A DNA stretch of 64,000 nt, taken from assembly GCF_037975245.1 (NCBI RefSeq), contig NC_092567.1, positions 2,651,214 through 2,715,213 of the forward strand, written 5' to 3'. The DNA is from Apostichopus japonicus. Lineage: Eukaryota; Echinodermata; Holothuroidea; Aspidochirotida; Stichopodidae. Of this stretch, positions 1 through 12,054 are shown one piece after another; the first letter of the stretch is position 1; every line of letters begins with the position of its first letter. A model generated the notes under the pieces. The model ran no database searches. It saw nothing but the letters and a program-made list of their open reading frames with translations, and was not told where the DNA came from. The position numbers and the translations under genes are program-made.

Positions 1-913
1 CCCCTCCTCCATTTAATCCACTCTATAAGGGATTACAGCATGACGTCAGCACTCAGTCACTAAAACATCAACCGTTCATTACTACTAGTTTCCTTACATG
101 TCATATAACAACAGTTGGCTACCAGATAGTGATTTTATGACACAGTGTATATGCTCTCGTTTCACCATAATTCATGATGCTATCACCCAACGGATACCCT
201 CCTAAACCATCCCCAACTCCTCCCCGACCCCAGGGAATGATTTTATTATATTAAAAAATACCGGAATAGAGATTTATGGTAGATTTGAGTATAGACTTCT
301 ACAGTTAGCCCTTTGTGTGTAGAGAAAACTGTTACCCTATAAAAGTGAGATTCAAAATGTTTATTTTTTTTATCAGTTCCTTTCACGATTAATAAACTGT
401 GAAAAAAAAATCTCGGAGAAATTAATGAACAAAGAATTTTCTACAAGAAATTTAAACTATCTTCTTGATAATTTTTGAATTGCTAACGAATTATGATATG
501 CACATCAGCAGAGTGAAATAAAATAATCATGTAGCATCTACCAGCGGGAGGGGATTGACAGCTTAAAAGTTATTTTCCAATATTGTGTGAAGCTTGTAAC
601 GCTCCATAACATCTGACTAAACCTTGTAGTATATAAAAGTCTATCGTTTCTTTGTTTACCATTTCTTTGACCATGTGTGCGGAAGGAAGATTATTTAGGC
701 CGCATCTAAACTTGAGACCAGTGCTATCATCACAACTGCCCTATCTAAATTCTATGTTCGATAAACTACAATTGTATATCTTTCCCCTGATGAGAAACAA
801 AGTCTAGTATTCTTTTGTCTTATTTCTTTGTTTCACATTAATGAATACCTCTTTGTCTGCTATTAAAATTACCGTTACTAATTAACAGGAACACGAATCT
901 ATGTTTCTCTTAC
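1..913. other. Non-coding, probable intron or intergenic
   Basis: I see no open coding stretch with splice borders here. The sequence is AT-rich and unique-looking. If the exon at 914-949 belongs to the NLR-like gene, this is the start of its next intron, and the gene continues beyond the left edge of the window. Confidence 0.4.
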
Positions 914-949
914 CTCTTCTCCTGGTAGATTGCCACTTCTGTCACATGC
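914..949 (-). CDS. Candidate 36-nt exon near the 3' end of the NLR-like gene
   Basis: On the minus strand a textbook acceptor (a pyrimidine-rich tract ending TTTCCTTTCAG) precedes 36 nt, which is followed by the donor GTAAGA. The exon is open in phase 0 and reads ACDRSGNLPGEE. A second frame is also open, so the reading depends on the upstream exon. The exon at 10813-10874 ends in phase 0, which fits. I recognise no domain. The inference is that this is a small downstream exon of the gene carrying the LRR exon at 23537-23704. It could instead be a chance pairing of splice sites, because 36 nt carries little coding information. Transcript data would decide. Confidence 0.4.
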
Positions 950-1792
950 CTGAAAGGAAGAGAAATGTTATATTTATGAGATTTTGATATTGAATTTCAC
1001 GTAAATATAATATAGCGAAGCAAAAAAGTAAAAGTTAGAATGATATATCTTCACTAATATCACAGTAAACTACTATTGGCAGGTAAACGCACATCTGCAT
1101 TGAACACCCTAAAGTCAATATAGGAGATAGACTCATCAATGTAAGATGCTCGGACTTAAAAAGATGAATACATCAGCTTTATAGGGAAAACATACTTATG
1201 TTCAAAACCGTCATCGAACACTGAGTGTCAGTAAGTGACGTCATCAAACACTGAGTGATGTCATTAAACACTGGGTGACGTCAAAATGATGAACTTCTCA
1301 TGAGAAGGGAAAAGAGGGTAGTATTATAAAGTAGACCCCAGAACATCGTGGTTGGATCGATGTATGGCCAAAAAAGGGAAATTTTGGTGAGCCCACAAAG
1401 CATACTATTAGTTACCCCCCTCATTCCTCCCCCTTTGTCTTAGATATTTTGTTTCTATTGTATTGTTGATCGTGAAGACATATCCATGACAGTTTGGGAA
1501 ATTCAGTTGTATGATGAACACGAAAAATAAGAGCCACGAGGGGAGAATCTAGACTAGTCTAGATCTGTTAGACCGAGACAAATCATGGAATATAATAATC
1601 CCTGCACATATTGCTTTCTGTCTAAATTTACCCTGGGTGTGTGTATGTTTAATTGGAAGTTTTTACATGCGAACATAATAAGTTTTCCAATAGTTGACTC
1701 TCTCTCTTCAACGTTAGACAAGGAACATTTAGACCAGGAAGCGGCTGTCTGTAAATTAAGGAATATTTAGAGTGTGTTTATATAACCGATAC
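950..1792. other. Non-coding spacer or intron
   Basis: No supported gene. Around 1217-1280 the phrase TGACGTCA/TAAACACTGAGTGACGTCA recurs about three times, a short degenerate tandem repeat containing CRE-like TGACGTCA palindromes. The rest is AT-rich unique sequence. Confidence 0.4.
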
Positions 1793-3447
1793 CAGGCGCG
1801 TATCCAGCCAGGATTTTCTAACCCGGGGGGCGCGAATTACTATCTAAGCGGAGCGCCACCATCGGTTGGCGCGCAGCGTACAAGAAAATGTTCTGGTTTT
1901 GATACCCCCCAGATCACCGGAAATAGCACCTCTCGGGCTTGAAAATGAGCAACCAGATGCACACTTTTGCCTGAGAACCAAGTATTTCCCAAAAGTTTTT
2001 TCCATCCATAACCTTTTTGAAGATTGTCACCAGTCACACATCATGTTCGACCTGATTGCATGTCCTATGGATCATTGCTTTTGTAGGTGATTCTACGTCT
2101 GGGCCCACAATATCCGAAAGCCCCACTTTTGAAGGATTTAAGCCCATTATTTGTTGATAATTTGAAAATTCCCATTTCTCGTGAATAAAATCACTTGAAA
2201 ACATACCCATAATGTTGCAAAAAATTCAATCTATGGACAAGCAATATAGAAAAACCTCCTTGATCCCCTAACAGACAGGTCAAAATTATCTCCTTGGTAA
2301 TTAAAATAAAGTTCTAAGCTTGGTTGACATTACTACTGCAAAAGAGAGTTTTGACATAAATGGATCTGTATGTGATTTTTCTCCATCTACATAAGACATT
2401 TGGTTGTTTACATAGCATCCAGCGGTATACTGTGCAACTTTGATGGACCGTGCTGTACACTATGCCATGCACTGTAATGACCGATGCTTGGTTATATGAT
2501 ATTGGCATCGATATGTAGAACGCGCGCGAAGCGCGCGAAAAATTTTTGCTTTTTTCGGGCAAGTCATTACAGCCCCCAAATCCAATTGGTCTCCTACGCC
2601 TTTAACTACACACATAGACAGTTTTTGAGGCTGTTCATCGTGGAACATGCATTCAATGCTCACTGATATGATGTTATATCTGCTCTTTGCTTTACAAATT
2701 CGAACAGGTGTGTAGCGAGTAATTGCCAAGGGAGGGGCGAAGCCTGTAGGCAAACTATCTAAGCGAAGCGCCACCTTGAGTTGGCGCGAAGCGTACAAGA
2801 AAATTTTTGGCCGAAAATGCCTCCCAGATCGCTGGAAATGACACTTCCCAGGCCTTGTAACTTGCATTTAAGCATTTTCTATTTTGAAATTACTAGCGAT
2901 GTCATAACGAAAATTTGCTCGGGGGGGGGTCGCCCCCTTCCCGAAATGCGTCATGTACCCCGACGACTCGGTCGAGTTCAAGACCAGCCACAGTTGGTTC
3001 CATATAGCACAATTGTACAATTGTTTAAGGCGTCCATACACACACACACGTTATGATAGACCATATATAGTATTTACATAGATACATTAGTGAGAGAGGA
3101 AAAATGGAAACGTCAAAAATGGAGTTGTCGGTGTAAGGGGTAGGGTGAGGCGCACACCCACTCCGTAATCCTTGATCTGTCACTGGCTACCCTGTGTATA
3201 TTATAGGGATCAGCGCTTTAACTATGACTGTTCCTCTTTCTCTTCCCGAGGTCTTGGCTATCTTCTACTCCCTCCTTTTTTCCTTTTTCTCTCTTTTTTC
3301 TTTTTCTTTTCCCTTCCTTCCTCTCCTCCTTTTCTTTTTTCCCCCCTCCTTTTCCCTTTTTTCTTCTCTTTTTTTCTCTCCTCTTTTCCTTACCCGGGGG
3401 GCGCGCGCCCCCAACGCCCCCCTGGATACGCACCTGGATACGCCCTG
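1793..3447. mobile_element. Composite CAGG-ended non-autonomous DNA element
   Basis: The left end at 1793 reads CAGGCGCGTATCCAGCC. The right side carries two inverted copies of the same end, at 3421-3436 (CCTGGATACGCACCTG) and 3433-3447 (CCTGGATACGCCCTG). If the element stops at 3436, the flanks share GATAC, a possible 5-bp target duplication, although that word also occurs inside the end motif. The core phrase CTATCTAAGCGGAGCGCCACC occurs twice inside (about 1838 and 2753, about 915 bp apart), so the element may be two copies nested or fused. The core also occurs at 49.7 and 51.5 kb. Its ORFs (up to 170 codons) are low-complexity or antisense readings with no transposase signature. Confidence 0.7.
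3262..3393. repeat. Pyrimidine-rich (CT/T) tract
   Basis: About 130 bases of almost pure C and T on the plus strand, just inside the right end of the CAGG-ended element. It produces spurious ORFs rich in Ser, Phe and Leu on one strand and Lys/Arg/Glu on the other. Confidence 0.9.
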
Positions 3448-3720
3448 TGTGTCTATGAGACTAGTATTGGCAGAAACCGCGTGAGCTCGTCAATACTGTG
3501 TCTCTATGTATTAGCTGGACTTGGTTTGGGTTGCTCATATACTCTATATAACGCTGTTCGGATTCGAGAGTACCATACTCGAACCAATAGGTCTCGGACT
3601 CGGCTCGAGATAAGGAATAATTTCACTCTACTACATCATAGTCTTTCTTATCCAATAATATACAGACATATTGAAGGACTCTGATGGCAAGAGTACTAAT
3701 AACAATGAGTACCATGTGAG

Positions 3721-4235
3721 GATACCAAGCCCGGGTGTTGCATTATATTATCGCCAGCACTTAAATATAATTATGAGGATACAAAAGTTAATTTGCCCGG
3801 TGGTAAATTTTACAAAATCAACCACATTACTAGGTACTTTGAACACCCCCCCCCCCCTCCCCATCTCCTCCCACTCGGGCCTGCGCTCCTTCGAGATACT
3901 GCTTTTTTAAAACTTTATTTAGCAGTTATTCAAAAGACGAAAGGAATAAGACAAATATTTTAAAGAGGATGGTAGAAAAAGACGTTTCTTAAAAATGAAT
4001 TAAAAACCCTCAATTTAATCTTTTAGTTAAACTTTTAAATAGTTAAACTATTCACCTCTGCTTTAATTTTCCTAGTATGTTAAAGTACATCAAGTTGAAG
4101 AAACCTAACTAAACAATCCATTTGTTTCTTAGTTTAAGTTAAACCCAGATCCGTCCTTTCATATATACAGGTAAGCCTGTTTGGACCCATACATTCATAT
4201 CAGTCAGTCACGTATATATACATTAATCTAAATCA
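3721..4235. repeat. Degenerate dispersed repeat, copy 1
   Basis: This block shares several phrases, in the same order and orientation, with 8812-9435: a GGTGTTGCAnTATAnTATC segment, a poly-C rich middle, and a segment containing CCGTCCTTTCAT followed by TTGGACCCA. A third partial copy lies at about 4710-4815 (ATTGCAGATTATCA, then a CCCC-rich stretch) and a fourth fragment around 9100-9240. The copies are diverged and no coding capacity is visible. Confidence 0.6.
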
Positions 4236-4709
4236 ATAATGAAATATAATCAATATGGATCCCCAAAATCCCATTACAACTTAAACTACTTGAACCGAGT
4301 CACATTTAATGATTGTTGTATTGCTGCGTTCAGTGACGTCAGACGTAAAGATTCTAGAGATGAAAATTATCCATCGATATTTTCAACAATCAACATTTTT
4401 TGTCTGAGACGGTGTGGAAGAGAGGCAATGGAAGCACGATAGATTCATTTCGCTTTATATGTTTTATCTGTCTGAATATTCTCTATTTTAAAATTGAGAA
4501 TGTTCATTGATTCACAATACAATTACTTCTATAAGGAGAGCACAAAGGGGTCTACATGCAGAGAAAGAAGGACAACAATAATTAGGAAATAGGATGAAAG
4601 TGCTGGAGTACGAGCGTGGAAGGGAGACTTTATTTATTTTCATTTATTTGTACCAACCTCGTCACAAGGTTTCTAACGTATATTGTGTATTGTACGATAT
4701 ATATACATC

Positions 4710-4815
4710 CTGGAGAAATAACTCATCGTCGTTGGACAATTGCAGATTATCATTAAATATAATTGTCGTTACTTTAGTATGGGAACCCGGCCCCAACCCC
4801 CTCCCCGATTAGAAT
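4710..4815. repeat. Degenerate dispersed repeat, partial copy
   Basis: Similar to 8845-8990: ACAATTGCAGATTATCA, an AT-rich stretch, then GGAACCCGGCCCCAACCCCCTCCCC followed by GAATATTCAA. It is part of the same old repeat family as 3721-4235. Confidence 0.45.
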
Positions 4816-5952
4816 ATTCAAGGGAGTTGTTTTTCATCTTTGATATGCTAATTAAAAACAACGAATCAAACCATAGAAAGTGTGCCGTCACGATAATTAG
4901 GCAATACGTAGATTTGTATGACCAATTGTCTTTATTTGGGTTCAAGTTTACTGAATTAGAATGATTTCCTAAAGTACAACGTGTGCTTACATGAATTACC
5001 ACTTCATTAATGCGCACATACATATCTAAACATTTACAGTTGCACAAGATTTCGTTTCATGTTCAGTTAATAATAAAATACAACAACGGGTATACGGCTG
5101 ATTTAGGAATACATGAATATGTTTCCAAATCAGACGTAAGGGCTTTGAAAGAGAGGAGTAGGGACAGTTTATAATAAAATATGGAAAGTAGTTTTCTAGC
5201 ACAAACATAAAGTTGAGCAAAATACAAAGCTTAGGATTATAAAAGGGTGATGAAAACTGTGTAATATCATCACGAGGGTTTCTAACGTATACTGTGAGCC
5301 TAACAGGAAGTATACCACTTGACAACATGTAACATTGCAATGTCGAGCGAAATGAAGATCATATCCTAGATTAACGCTCTGACCTACCGTGACCTATATT
5401 ATATCATTATGTTGCATACCTCACTGATCTGTAACAGTTTAAACAAATCTAATAAAAAAATATATATATTTTATGTCAATATCTTAAAGTTAGAAAATCA
5501 TCAAGATTAGTTTGAATTCTCTATAGCTATGCATACTGTAGCACTTTCATACATGTAAACAAACATGTCTTAGTCCGGAGCGACTGCAACGGAATACCTA
5601 CAGCGATATAGACTATATGACTATGTGTGGTCTGTTATACCAGACAGTCGTATCTGTAAATCAGCTTAGTCTGTACTTAAGGCAAATCCCTCTATGACAT
5701 CGTCAAAGGTGATGTTTTAGATGTAGCATTGATTATACCATTTTTGTCGCGAGGGATAATTCTTACATCAATAATGGTGTATCAAAAAAAAAAAAATCAG
5801 ATTAAAAATCCCCATAATTATAATCTGCAACATTTACAACTCTTCCGTTAACTAATTATTCCTTTGAGCGTTTTGATTGGACAATTCCTATTGGTTGAGA
5901 AGACATGAACTATTCGTATGGAACACCCACTATATCCTGCACTTACGGTATT
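4816..5952. other. Non-coding spacer
   Basis: AT-rich unique sequence without supported exons. It contains a short (TA)n run near 5460 and a poly-A run near 5785. Confidence 0.4.
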
Positions 5953-5955
5953 TTA

Positions 5956-7007
5956 GACCCCGGTCACACGTACATTTTCTCAAACATAACGATGGTCCGA
6001 CCATGGTCCGACCATGGTACGATTTGCATGTGACCGCTCTCTACTATGGTCTGACGATCGTCCGACCATCGTCCACTAAAGATGGTAATTAGCATCATTA
6101 GCCCCGAATTAACCATGGTCCGACCATCGTTAGCAGGAATAACCATGCGTGTGACCGCAATTGCGTTGTCCGACTACGCATTTTAGCATAAACACTGACC
6201 TCGGCCTGAAATCCCCGATTTCAATCCCTTGACATAGCGACGCGTGCCTAGATACATACGATGTAAACAAAACCAACCTGCACTGCACTGCATACGGTAC
6301 ACTAATACATGTACTGTACATACACACGTACGGTTTCTACCACAAAGCAACACAACAATTAACACTCCAAACAATTCCTTAAGACAACTTGCAATGGCGG
6401 CCACTACTCACGGTAAAACCTGGGAGGTACAAGAAGTCCTGACACTAATTGATATATTTTTGGGGGGAGTAGATACAGAGTATGGTGGAAAACCCCGTCA
6501 GGAATAAGGAGGTGTTTAGGAAGTGTGCGGAAATGATGGCGAAAGAGGGATACGAACGGACGCATACACATTAGCGTGAGCAGTGCGTGCTGGACTTGCA
6601 TATCCATAATATTTCGCTGTGTATTACGAAAGTCGGCGAACAGCAGCTTCTTGTCTTTGCAGGAATGCTTCTTCCAATATGTGACGCGTCCTTCGTAATA
6701 CAAATCCTATACAAATCTAAGAACCAATGAAGCGCTACTTCCATCGCCATCATATACTACTTACATCTAAAAAAAAACGCGAAACATCGTCAAAACCGTG
6801 ACCCTTGACCGACCCATCGCAACTGCGCATGATAGCTTTGCAAAAGCATAATTAACTCACTGATGCACTGTGTCCGCGAATAAGAATATAGTACAAAGTA
6901 GTGTGAGTATGCTACGTGTGACCGCTACCGTATACAGCTTAATATGGTCGGACTATAGTTAAGAAACGATGGTCGAAAGATGCAATTTTATACGTGTGAC
7001 CGGGGTC
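5956..7007. mobile_element. PIF/Harbinger-type DNA transposon, non-autonomous
   Basis: Both ends carry a perfect 17-bp inverted repeat, GACCCCGGTCACACGTA at 5956-5972 and its complement at 6991-7007. The element is flanked on both sides by TTA (5953-5955 and 7008-7010), the 3-bp TWA-type target duplication typical of PIF/Harbinger. Subterminal regions hold several palindromic copies of ATGGTCCGACCAT-like words (about 5990-6135 and 6945-6975) and internal GTGTGACCG words resembling the termini. The 1052-bp interior contains the remains of a Myb/SANT-like gene (6394-6573) but no recognisable DDE nuclease. The element is therefore probably an internally deleted copy that depended on a relative for movement. 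Confidence 0.88.
6394..6573 (+). pseudogene. Broken Myb/SANT-like gene of the Harbinger element
   Basis: PIF/Harbinger elements usually carry, besides the nuclease, a small Myb/SANT-like DNA-binding protein. An ATG at 6394 opens a 37-codon frame (to 6507) whose GKTWEVQEVLTLIDIF segment has the Trp and Leu/Ile spacing of a first SANT helix. The frame then ends, and the expected continuation appears in another frame from 6503 (NKEVFRKCAEMMAKEGYERT), stopping at 6573. This is an apparent frameshift plus a premature stop. The next bases (CGTGAGCAGTGCG) could still encode the expected REQC segment in a shifted frame. The gene is decayed. Assignment to the family is from motif memory, and a profile search would confirm it. 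Confidence 0.65.
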
Positions 7008-7010
7008 TTA

Positions 7011-8183
7011 GTAAAAGCCAACAGAAATGTACACAATCTTAATATCCTGCCCCCCAAAATGGAATAAAGCCCTTCAGGTTTTTTTTTTTTTTTTGCTTTG
7101 CTGTAAAGTTTATTCAAACAGAATGACTTGAATCCTTTTGTAGATTATTTTTAGTAACATAAGTTTTCAACTAATTTTTAATCTTTTGCTTTCTGATATT
7201 TATGTTCATATTGATGTACATATTTTTATATTTCCTAGTCTTTGGTTCTCCTATTTATAAATATTTTATATTTATACTGGTGATAACGGAAAGGAAATGA
7301 ACAATATATGCGCCGGACTTTTTGTAATAGGTTCGAGTTATATATTTCTTACGGAAACTCTAAGTGTATGTTATTTGAACAACGGTATAGCAATATTATA
7401 GTAGGAACTATGAATCTGACCGTTTGTATTAGCCTCAGCAGGATTTTAGAATAGAAACAACTTCAGCCCCAATTCTTACATGTATAAGAAGGTGAAGTTA
7501 GTATGTATATGTGTTATGACAAATGTGATAGGTGTTATTTAAGTTCCGATGCTGGTTAAGAAACAACCAGGTTTCCACTGAGTTCAAGCATCTATCCTAA
7601 TTATAAAACTTCATCAAACTGATGGAAGCTTTTGAGTGCTATTTGATGGCAATTAAGTTGAAACTGTTAACAGCTATGTAAATGTTACATCCGTTAAGTT
7701 ATTCGTGTCATCCAACCATTGCTGTAAATGGATCATCCAGCTTCCCCAAAGGAGAGTCTACTGCCCATATGAGTTGCTTTTTAACAAAATCCAGAAAGCA
7801 ATATACGACAAAGGCTTAGCATATATATCCGCGACGCAAAAAATAGATTCATGTGCGTGATCTTTCTCAACATTGTGATCTGTGTACAGCGTCACAACAT
7901 ACGTGTCTAGTTATTTGGTTACCATGGTATCTATAGACAACAGAACGAAGCAGTAGTATAACTGCCCCCACATACTGACTGGTATAATGGTATTGTTGTG
8001 TAAATATGCGTGGGAATTGATTTAATCACAGCTCCACCGAATCATCGGTCATGATTTACTCCACAGAGCGAATCTGGTGCCACTAAAAATATATTTGCAA
8101 ATCTTCTTCTACAGTTTATTCCAAATCACGAATATAATATTTTCACAAATTACAAAATAGTCTTCAATTTTCTTTCATTTTAG
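7011..8183. other. Non-coding spacer
   Basis: No exons found. It holds a 16-17 nt poly-T run near 7080. A GGTTACCATGGTATC phrase near 7917 recurs at 9089, part of the old duplicate family of this region. Confidence 0.4.
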
Positions 8184-8255
8184 CAATAAACGTATCACCT
8201 CTTCCTTCTTTTATATAAATCGCCAAAATGTCCAGCATTTGCACTCTGGAAAACG
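8184..8255 (+). CDS. Candidate first coding exon of a plus-strand gene
   Basis: A pyrimidine-rich tract ending in TTTTAG (8178-8183) precedes an exon with ATG at 8228 and a strong donor GTGAGT at 8256. The coding part (8228-8255) reads MSSICTLEN plus one base, so it leaves in phase 1. The exon at 20524 enters in phase 1 and would complete the codon as Ala. The joined start, with an Asn-Ala-Thr glycosylation motif, would suit an extracellular N-terminus, but that is inference. It is equally possible that 8184 is the transcription start area, because a TATATAA lies just before the ATG. The model would overlap the minus-strand NLR-like gene, which lowers confidence. Confidence 0.35.
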
Positions 8256-8811
8256 GTGAGTCTGATATTCACAAGCAATTTCGTTTATCTATGCACTCAA
8301 CACACAAATAATAGGCAATAAAACTAGTTTATGTTATGGTTTTAAAACTAAACGAAGAACAACAATGTTGAATCGCGCTGCTACGCATCGGTCACCATAT
8401 GTTATATTACCAGTTCATCCTCATTTCTGACCTAGAAACTACAAGTATTAAATGTTTTATTCAAATGAGTGTACGTGGAACCGTCGCAGGAACATTTACC
8501 TTGATACATCTGAGTTAATAATTGAGTAAGATTGAACTTAGAAGAAAGGATAGTAAAAGTGTACATCTGTACTAGTGTTCTACTGAATGCTGAAATGCTA
8601 TGCTCGTTTGTTAATTATCATAACGATGCCCGTGATTAACTTACATAATTTTATTATAAACATATATTTTAAAGATATGTATTTCTGTTCACTTTCAAAA
8701 TTTCAAAAGTTTGTGTCTACGTTTGGAATAAACGTGATACAAAATGTACGTGAGTTTTTCCTGTATTTTACTTGGCGCCCTCAACTCTCCACACAATCCC
8801 AGACACTAATG

Positions 8812-9435
8812 ATAAGGTCCAGGTGTTGCAATATAATATCTTTAACAATTGCAGATAATTATCAAGATACATAAACAATTAGCCAACAACAAATTATAAA
8901 TATTCAACGAGATCATCATTAACAGAGTTGGAACAACTCCACTCCACTCCACCCCCCCACCCACCCTTCGGATCCTGACATATTCAAAATCGTCTAATGT
9001 ATGTTTGTTTGTGTCCGTTCCAAACACGCGGGAAATAGTACAAATTTGTCTTATATTTATATTTTATAAAGAGATTGCATTTGTTTTGGTTACCATGGTA
9101 TCCGTACAAGATAACAACGAAGCGGATAAGAGGAGCCACACATATATACTACAGATTTTCTTTCTGTTTTCTAATTTGTTCCCATTGTACACGATTACAA
9201 TGATCCTTATCCCCCCGCCCACCCCCGGAGTCCTTGAAATGTCAGTAATTAAAATAGCTCCTCTTTCCTCCATATATACAAATGACCAAGATCATGGCAA
9301 GCATTACCATTCAGAAGAATATACCAGAGTGTATTGGTTTCAAATAAAAACCAGACCCGTCCTTTCATTATGTCTAAGCCTTCTTGGACCCACACACTTA
9401 TGTCAGTGACGTATACACTAATCCGGATAAATAAT
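8812..9435. repeat. Degenerate dispersed repeat, copy 2
   Basis: Partner of 3721-4235. The segment at 9349-9435 matches 4141-4235 well (CCGTCCTTTCAT, CTTGGACCCA, TCAGTGACGTATA, ACTAATC). An additional internal C-rich unit lies at about 9200-9235. Confidence 0.6.
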
Positions 9436-10812
9436 AATTTAAGCAAGTGATCCTTCTAATCCCCTGAAGCTTTCTAAGCAACACAGTTAATTTATTAGCA
9501 AGATTTAATTCACAAGGAAGAATACCATAATGGATATTTTAAAGTTCTGTATTTTGTGTTGTTTTTGCTACAATATGCTGGTAACAAACTTAGCCGTAAA
9601 AGGAAAGATAAGGACCTTGAAAACTTAATGTTACTTTGTTTCACCAAATCACACCAGGAAAGATGAGAGTAGGCAGAGATATTAAAGGTTTGAACACAAA
9701 CAAATGAAAAATGACATTAAATTTGTCGGACAAACTATTGTCTGAATCTGATTAAACGATAAATACCTCACTAGTATAAGTAACATTCATGTGATTGAAA
9801 CAACATATTTAGATCTCTTACTTAGTTGCAGGTTAGTCCAGTTATGTGTGAATATAATATGGATTGGTCAACGATATAAAATATTACGTAACATGCAGCT
9901 TTATTTACTTTATTAAAACGTTTACGCGTTGACTTAATTCTCAACATTATTTGAGTCAAACACTAAGAAAGTATAGAAATCAACTTAAAATAAGTTTTTT
10001 TTAGTCAAATTTGACATACATCTGTTCCTATTACTAACTTCCAAATTTTCCCCATCACCATCCTGTGCATTTGACCAATTCGTAAAAGTACCACAGAAAT
10101 TGTTAAATTTAATTTGATTAGTAATTACCTGAATCAACACCAACAATTTAATGTAATATATCTGTTAGTGTTATAATGCTGCATGGAAGACCCACGTTTC
10201 ACACCATCAGAAAGAACTAAAGACCTAAACATGACCAATTAAAACCAGGGAGCTGGTACAGTAAGATACATGGTCAGTTAAACGGACTGTTACGACTGTT
10301 GTTATGTGTTTTGATGAATAATTATACAGAAATTACAATAGCAGACCTGTTCAATATGATTTATAACATTCTACGGTTTCATCTCAGAATAAACGTGAAG
10401 TTCATAGGACACAAATTCACAACCTTGAATATTAATAAAACGGCATGTGTCAAAAAGATTGTACAATATATAGTAAACATTTCCAAAAGTCAATCTTTTA
10501 GCTATAGCTATATGGAAATTGTACATAATATAGAACTAATGAGATTCATTTAGACCATGTTCGCACGCAATATTCCACCCGCTCTCTCCCCCCCCCACCC
10601 CATGGAAGTAGGAGCGGGAAGGTATCTGAAAATTCTTTCTTTACGTCAGAATTTGTAATATTACCAGCAACACGTAAACGTCACAGACAATGTATCACTG
10701 TATTGATGTATTTACACTTAATGAAAACAGTGCTAGGGCAGCATAACGCAAACAAGCTGACCAGACTTGCATTATGAGCAATAGCTGAATGAAAGGTGAT
10801 CAAACTCTTTAC
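9436..10812. other. Non-coding, probable intron
   Basis: AT-rich sequence with no supported exon. An 84-codon ORF at 10299-10553 has no splice context or recognisable motif and is judged chance. Confidence 0.4.
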
Positions 10813-10874
10813 CTGCCATTGACCGGTTTGTAGATTCAGACGACGATCCTCGTCATGGACGGTAGTATTCCAAA
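10813..10874 (-). CDS. Candidate 62-nt exon of the NLR-like gene
   Basis: On the minus strand a TATGTTTTCCGTCAG acceptor precedes 62 nt, which ends at the strong donor CAG|GTAAAG. Only one frame is open: two bases, then WNTTVHDEDRRLNLQTGQWQ, ending in phase 0. The composition (charged residues, few rare ones) looks coding. Entry is in phase 1, which matches the phase-1 exit of the exon at 15694-15770 read in its FITYDLPD frame. The junction codon would be GTT (Val). The exit in phase 0 matches the exon at 914-949. No domain is recognised. I infer it lies after the LRRs of the NLR-like gene, or in a separate downstream gene. Confidence 0.45.
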
Positions 10875-12054
10875 CTGACGGAAAACATAAAAGAGAGATA
10901 TGTTAATGATTAGTGCATACTTAATCTTTGTTGATCTTGAATGAAATCATAAACATTATATTCAAGAGATTTATGTTGGCTCTCGATGATAACTTCATAT
11001 TAGCTGAGTAATCAATCTGGTTGATTTCTTAAGTTTGATCTTATTAGTTTGCTATCATTATCATATCAGTAATATAGCTGATCAGTTTACAATCCTTATA
11101 TCTCAGTAAGATTACCGATCAGTTTACTATCATTATCATCTCGAATACGTCAGGAATACGTTATTAGAGTGTCAGAAAATGAAGTCCAAATATCGACGGT
11201 TTAGAATATTCTAAATAATGCACAAACTGACTTTGACTTCGACTTCATCGTCTCCGAATCTCTCTCTAAGCTGTTATCACGGGATACGTTAGTAGCTATT
11301 ATACACACGTCTGTCAAAAATTGTAAAGCATTTAATTGATCGGGCAAACGTGTTGTTTACACTAACTACTTTTGAGATTGATCAATGATGACATTATCAG
11401 CAGTGACTTCACTCCACCATTATCAATGAGATTCTCGATGTGTCCTTTAAACACAGACCAATTAAAGAGCGTACACTGTGTTAGAGTCTGAGAAATAATG
11501 TTGAGGGGCGGAGGTAGAGAGGTTTGCATGTATTTACATTACTATTAATTTAAAAACTGAATTTAGGTAGAATCTTATTATAGATGTGGTATTGTACAGA
11601 GAAATGAAACATTTGATTGCTCGTGATGTTTGTAAAGCTACCCGATTTCAAGATATTCAGCATTATATAACAACGCATTAGTGATGTCATCAAATACCAT
11701 GAAAACTAATAATTTAAATATTGATGATAGAAAAAGATTAAATGTATTTGTAATTACTTAATTGAGTTAAATTACGGAGCTACAAGACTGGACAAATCAT
11801 CTGTAACTAACTGCACGTCCATAGTTTCACTGTTATGATTCACTTACATTACTTGTGACGTTATGACAAATGCTCGTTTCCATTAAACTCAAGAAACACG
11901 TAAATATTTTGAATAACCACGATAATTCCTTTTCATCAGAGACTACCATAGCCTGAAGCATAGTTGCATCCATGATAATTTGCATGATCCAAGCGGAGGA
12001 TGAAAAATTTCTCTTGAGCATTAGTTTTATTTAATGAGTAAAAACAGTCTAGGT
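10875..12054. other. Non-coding, probable intron
   Basis: No supported exon. Between about 10980 and 11150 several short TCATTATCAT/CAGTTTAC phrases recur, a weak tandem-like pattern. Confidence 0.4.

Noticed and set aside
2460-2867. 135-codon minus-strand ORF
   Set aside because: It lies inside the composite CAGG-ended element, spans the repeat core and has no transposase or other domain signature.
3172-3684. 170-codon plus-strand ORF
   Set aside because: It is a translation of the CT-rich tract and of the end of a mobile element; composition is Ser/Phe/Leu low complexity, with no motif.
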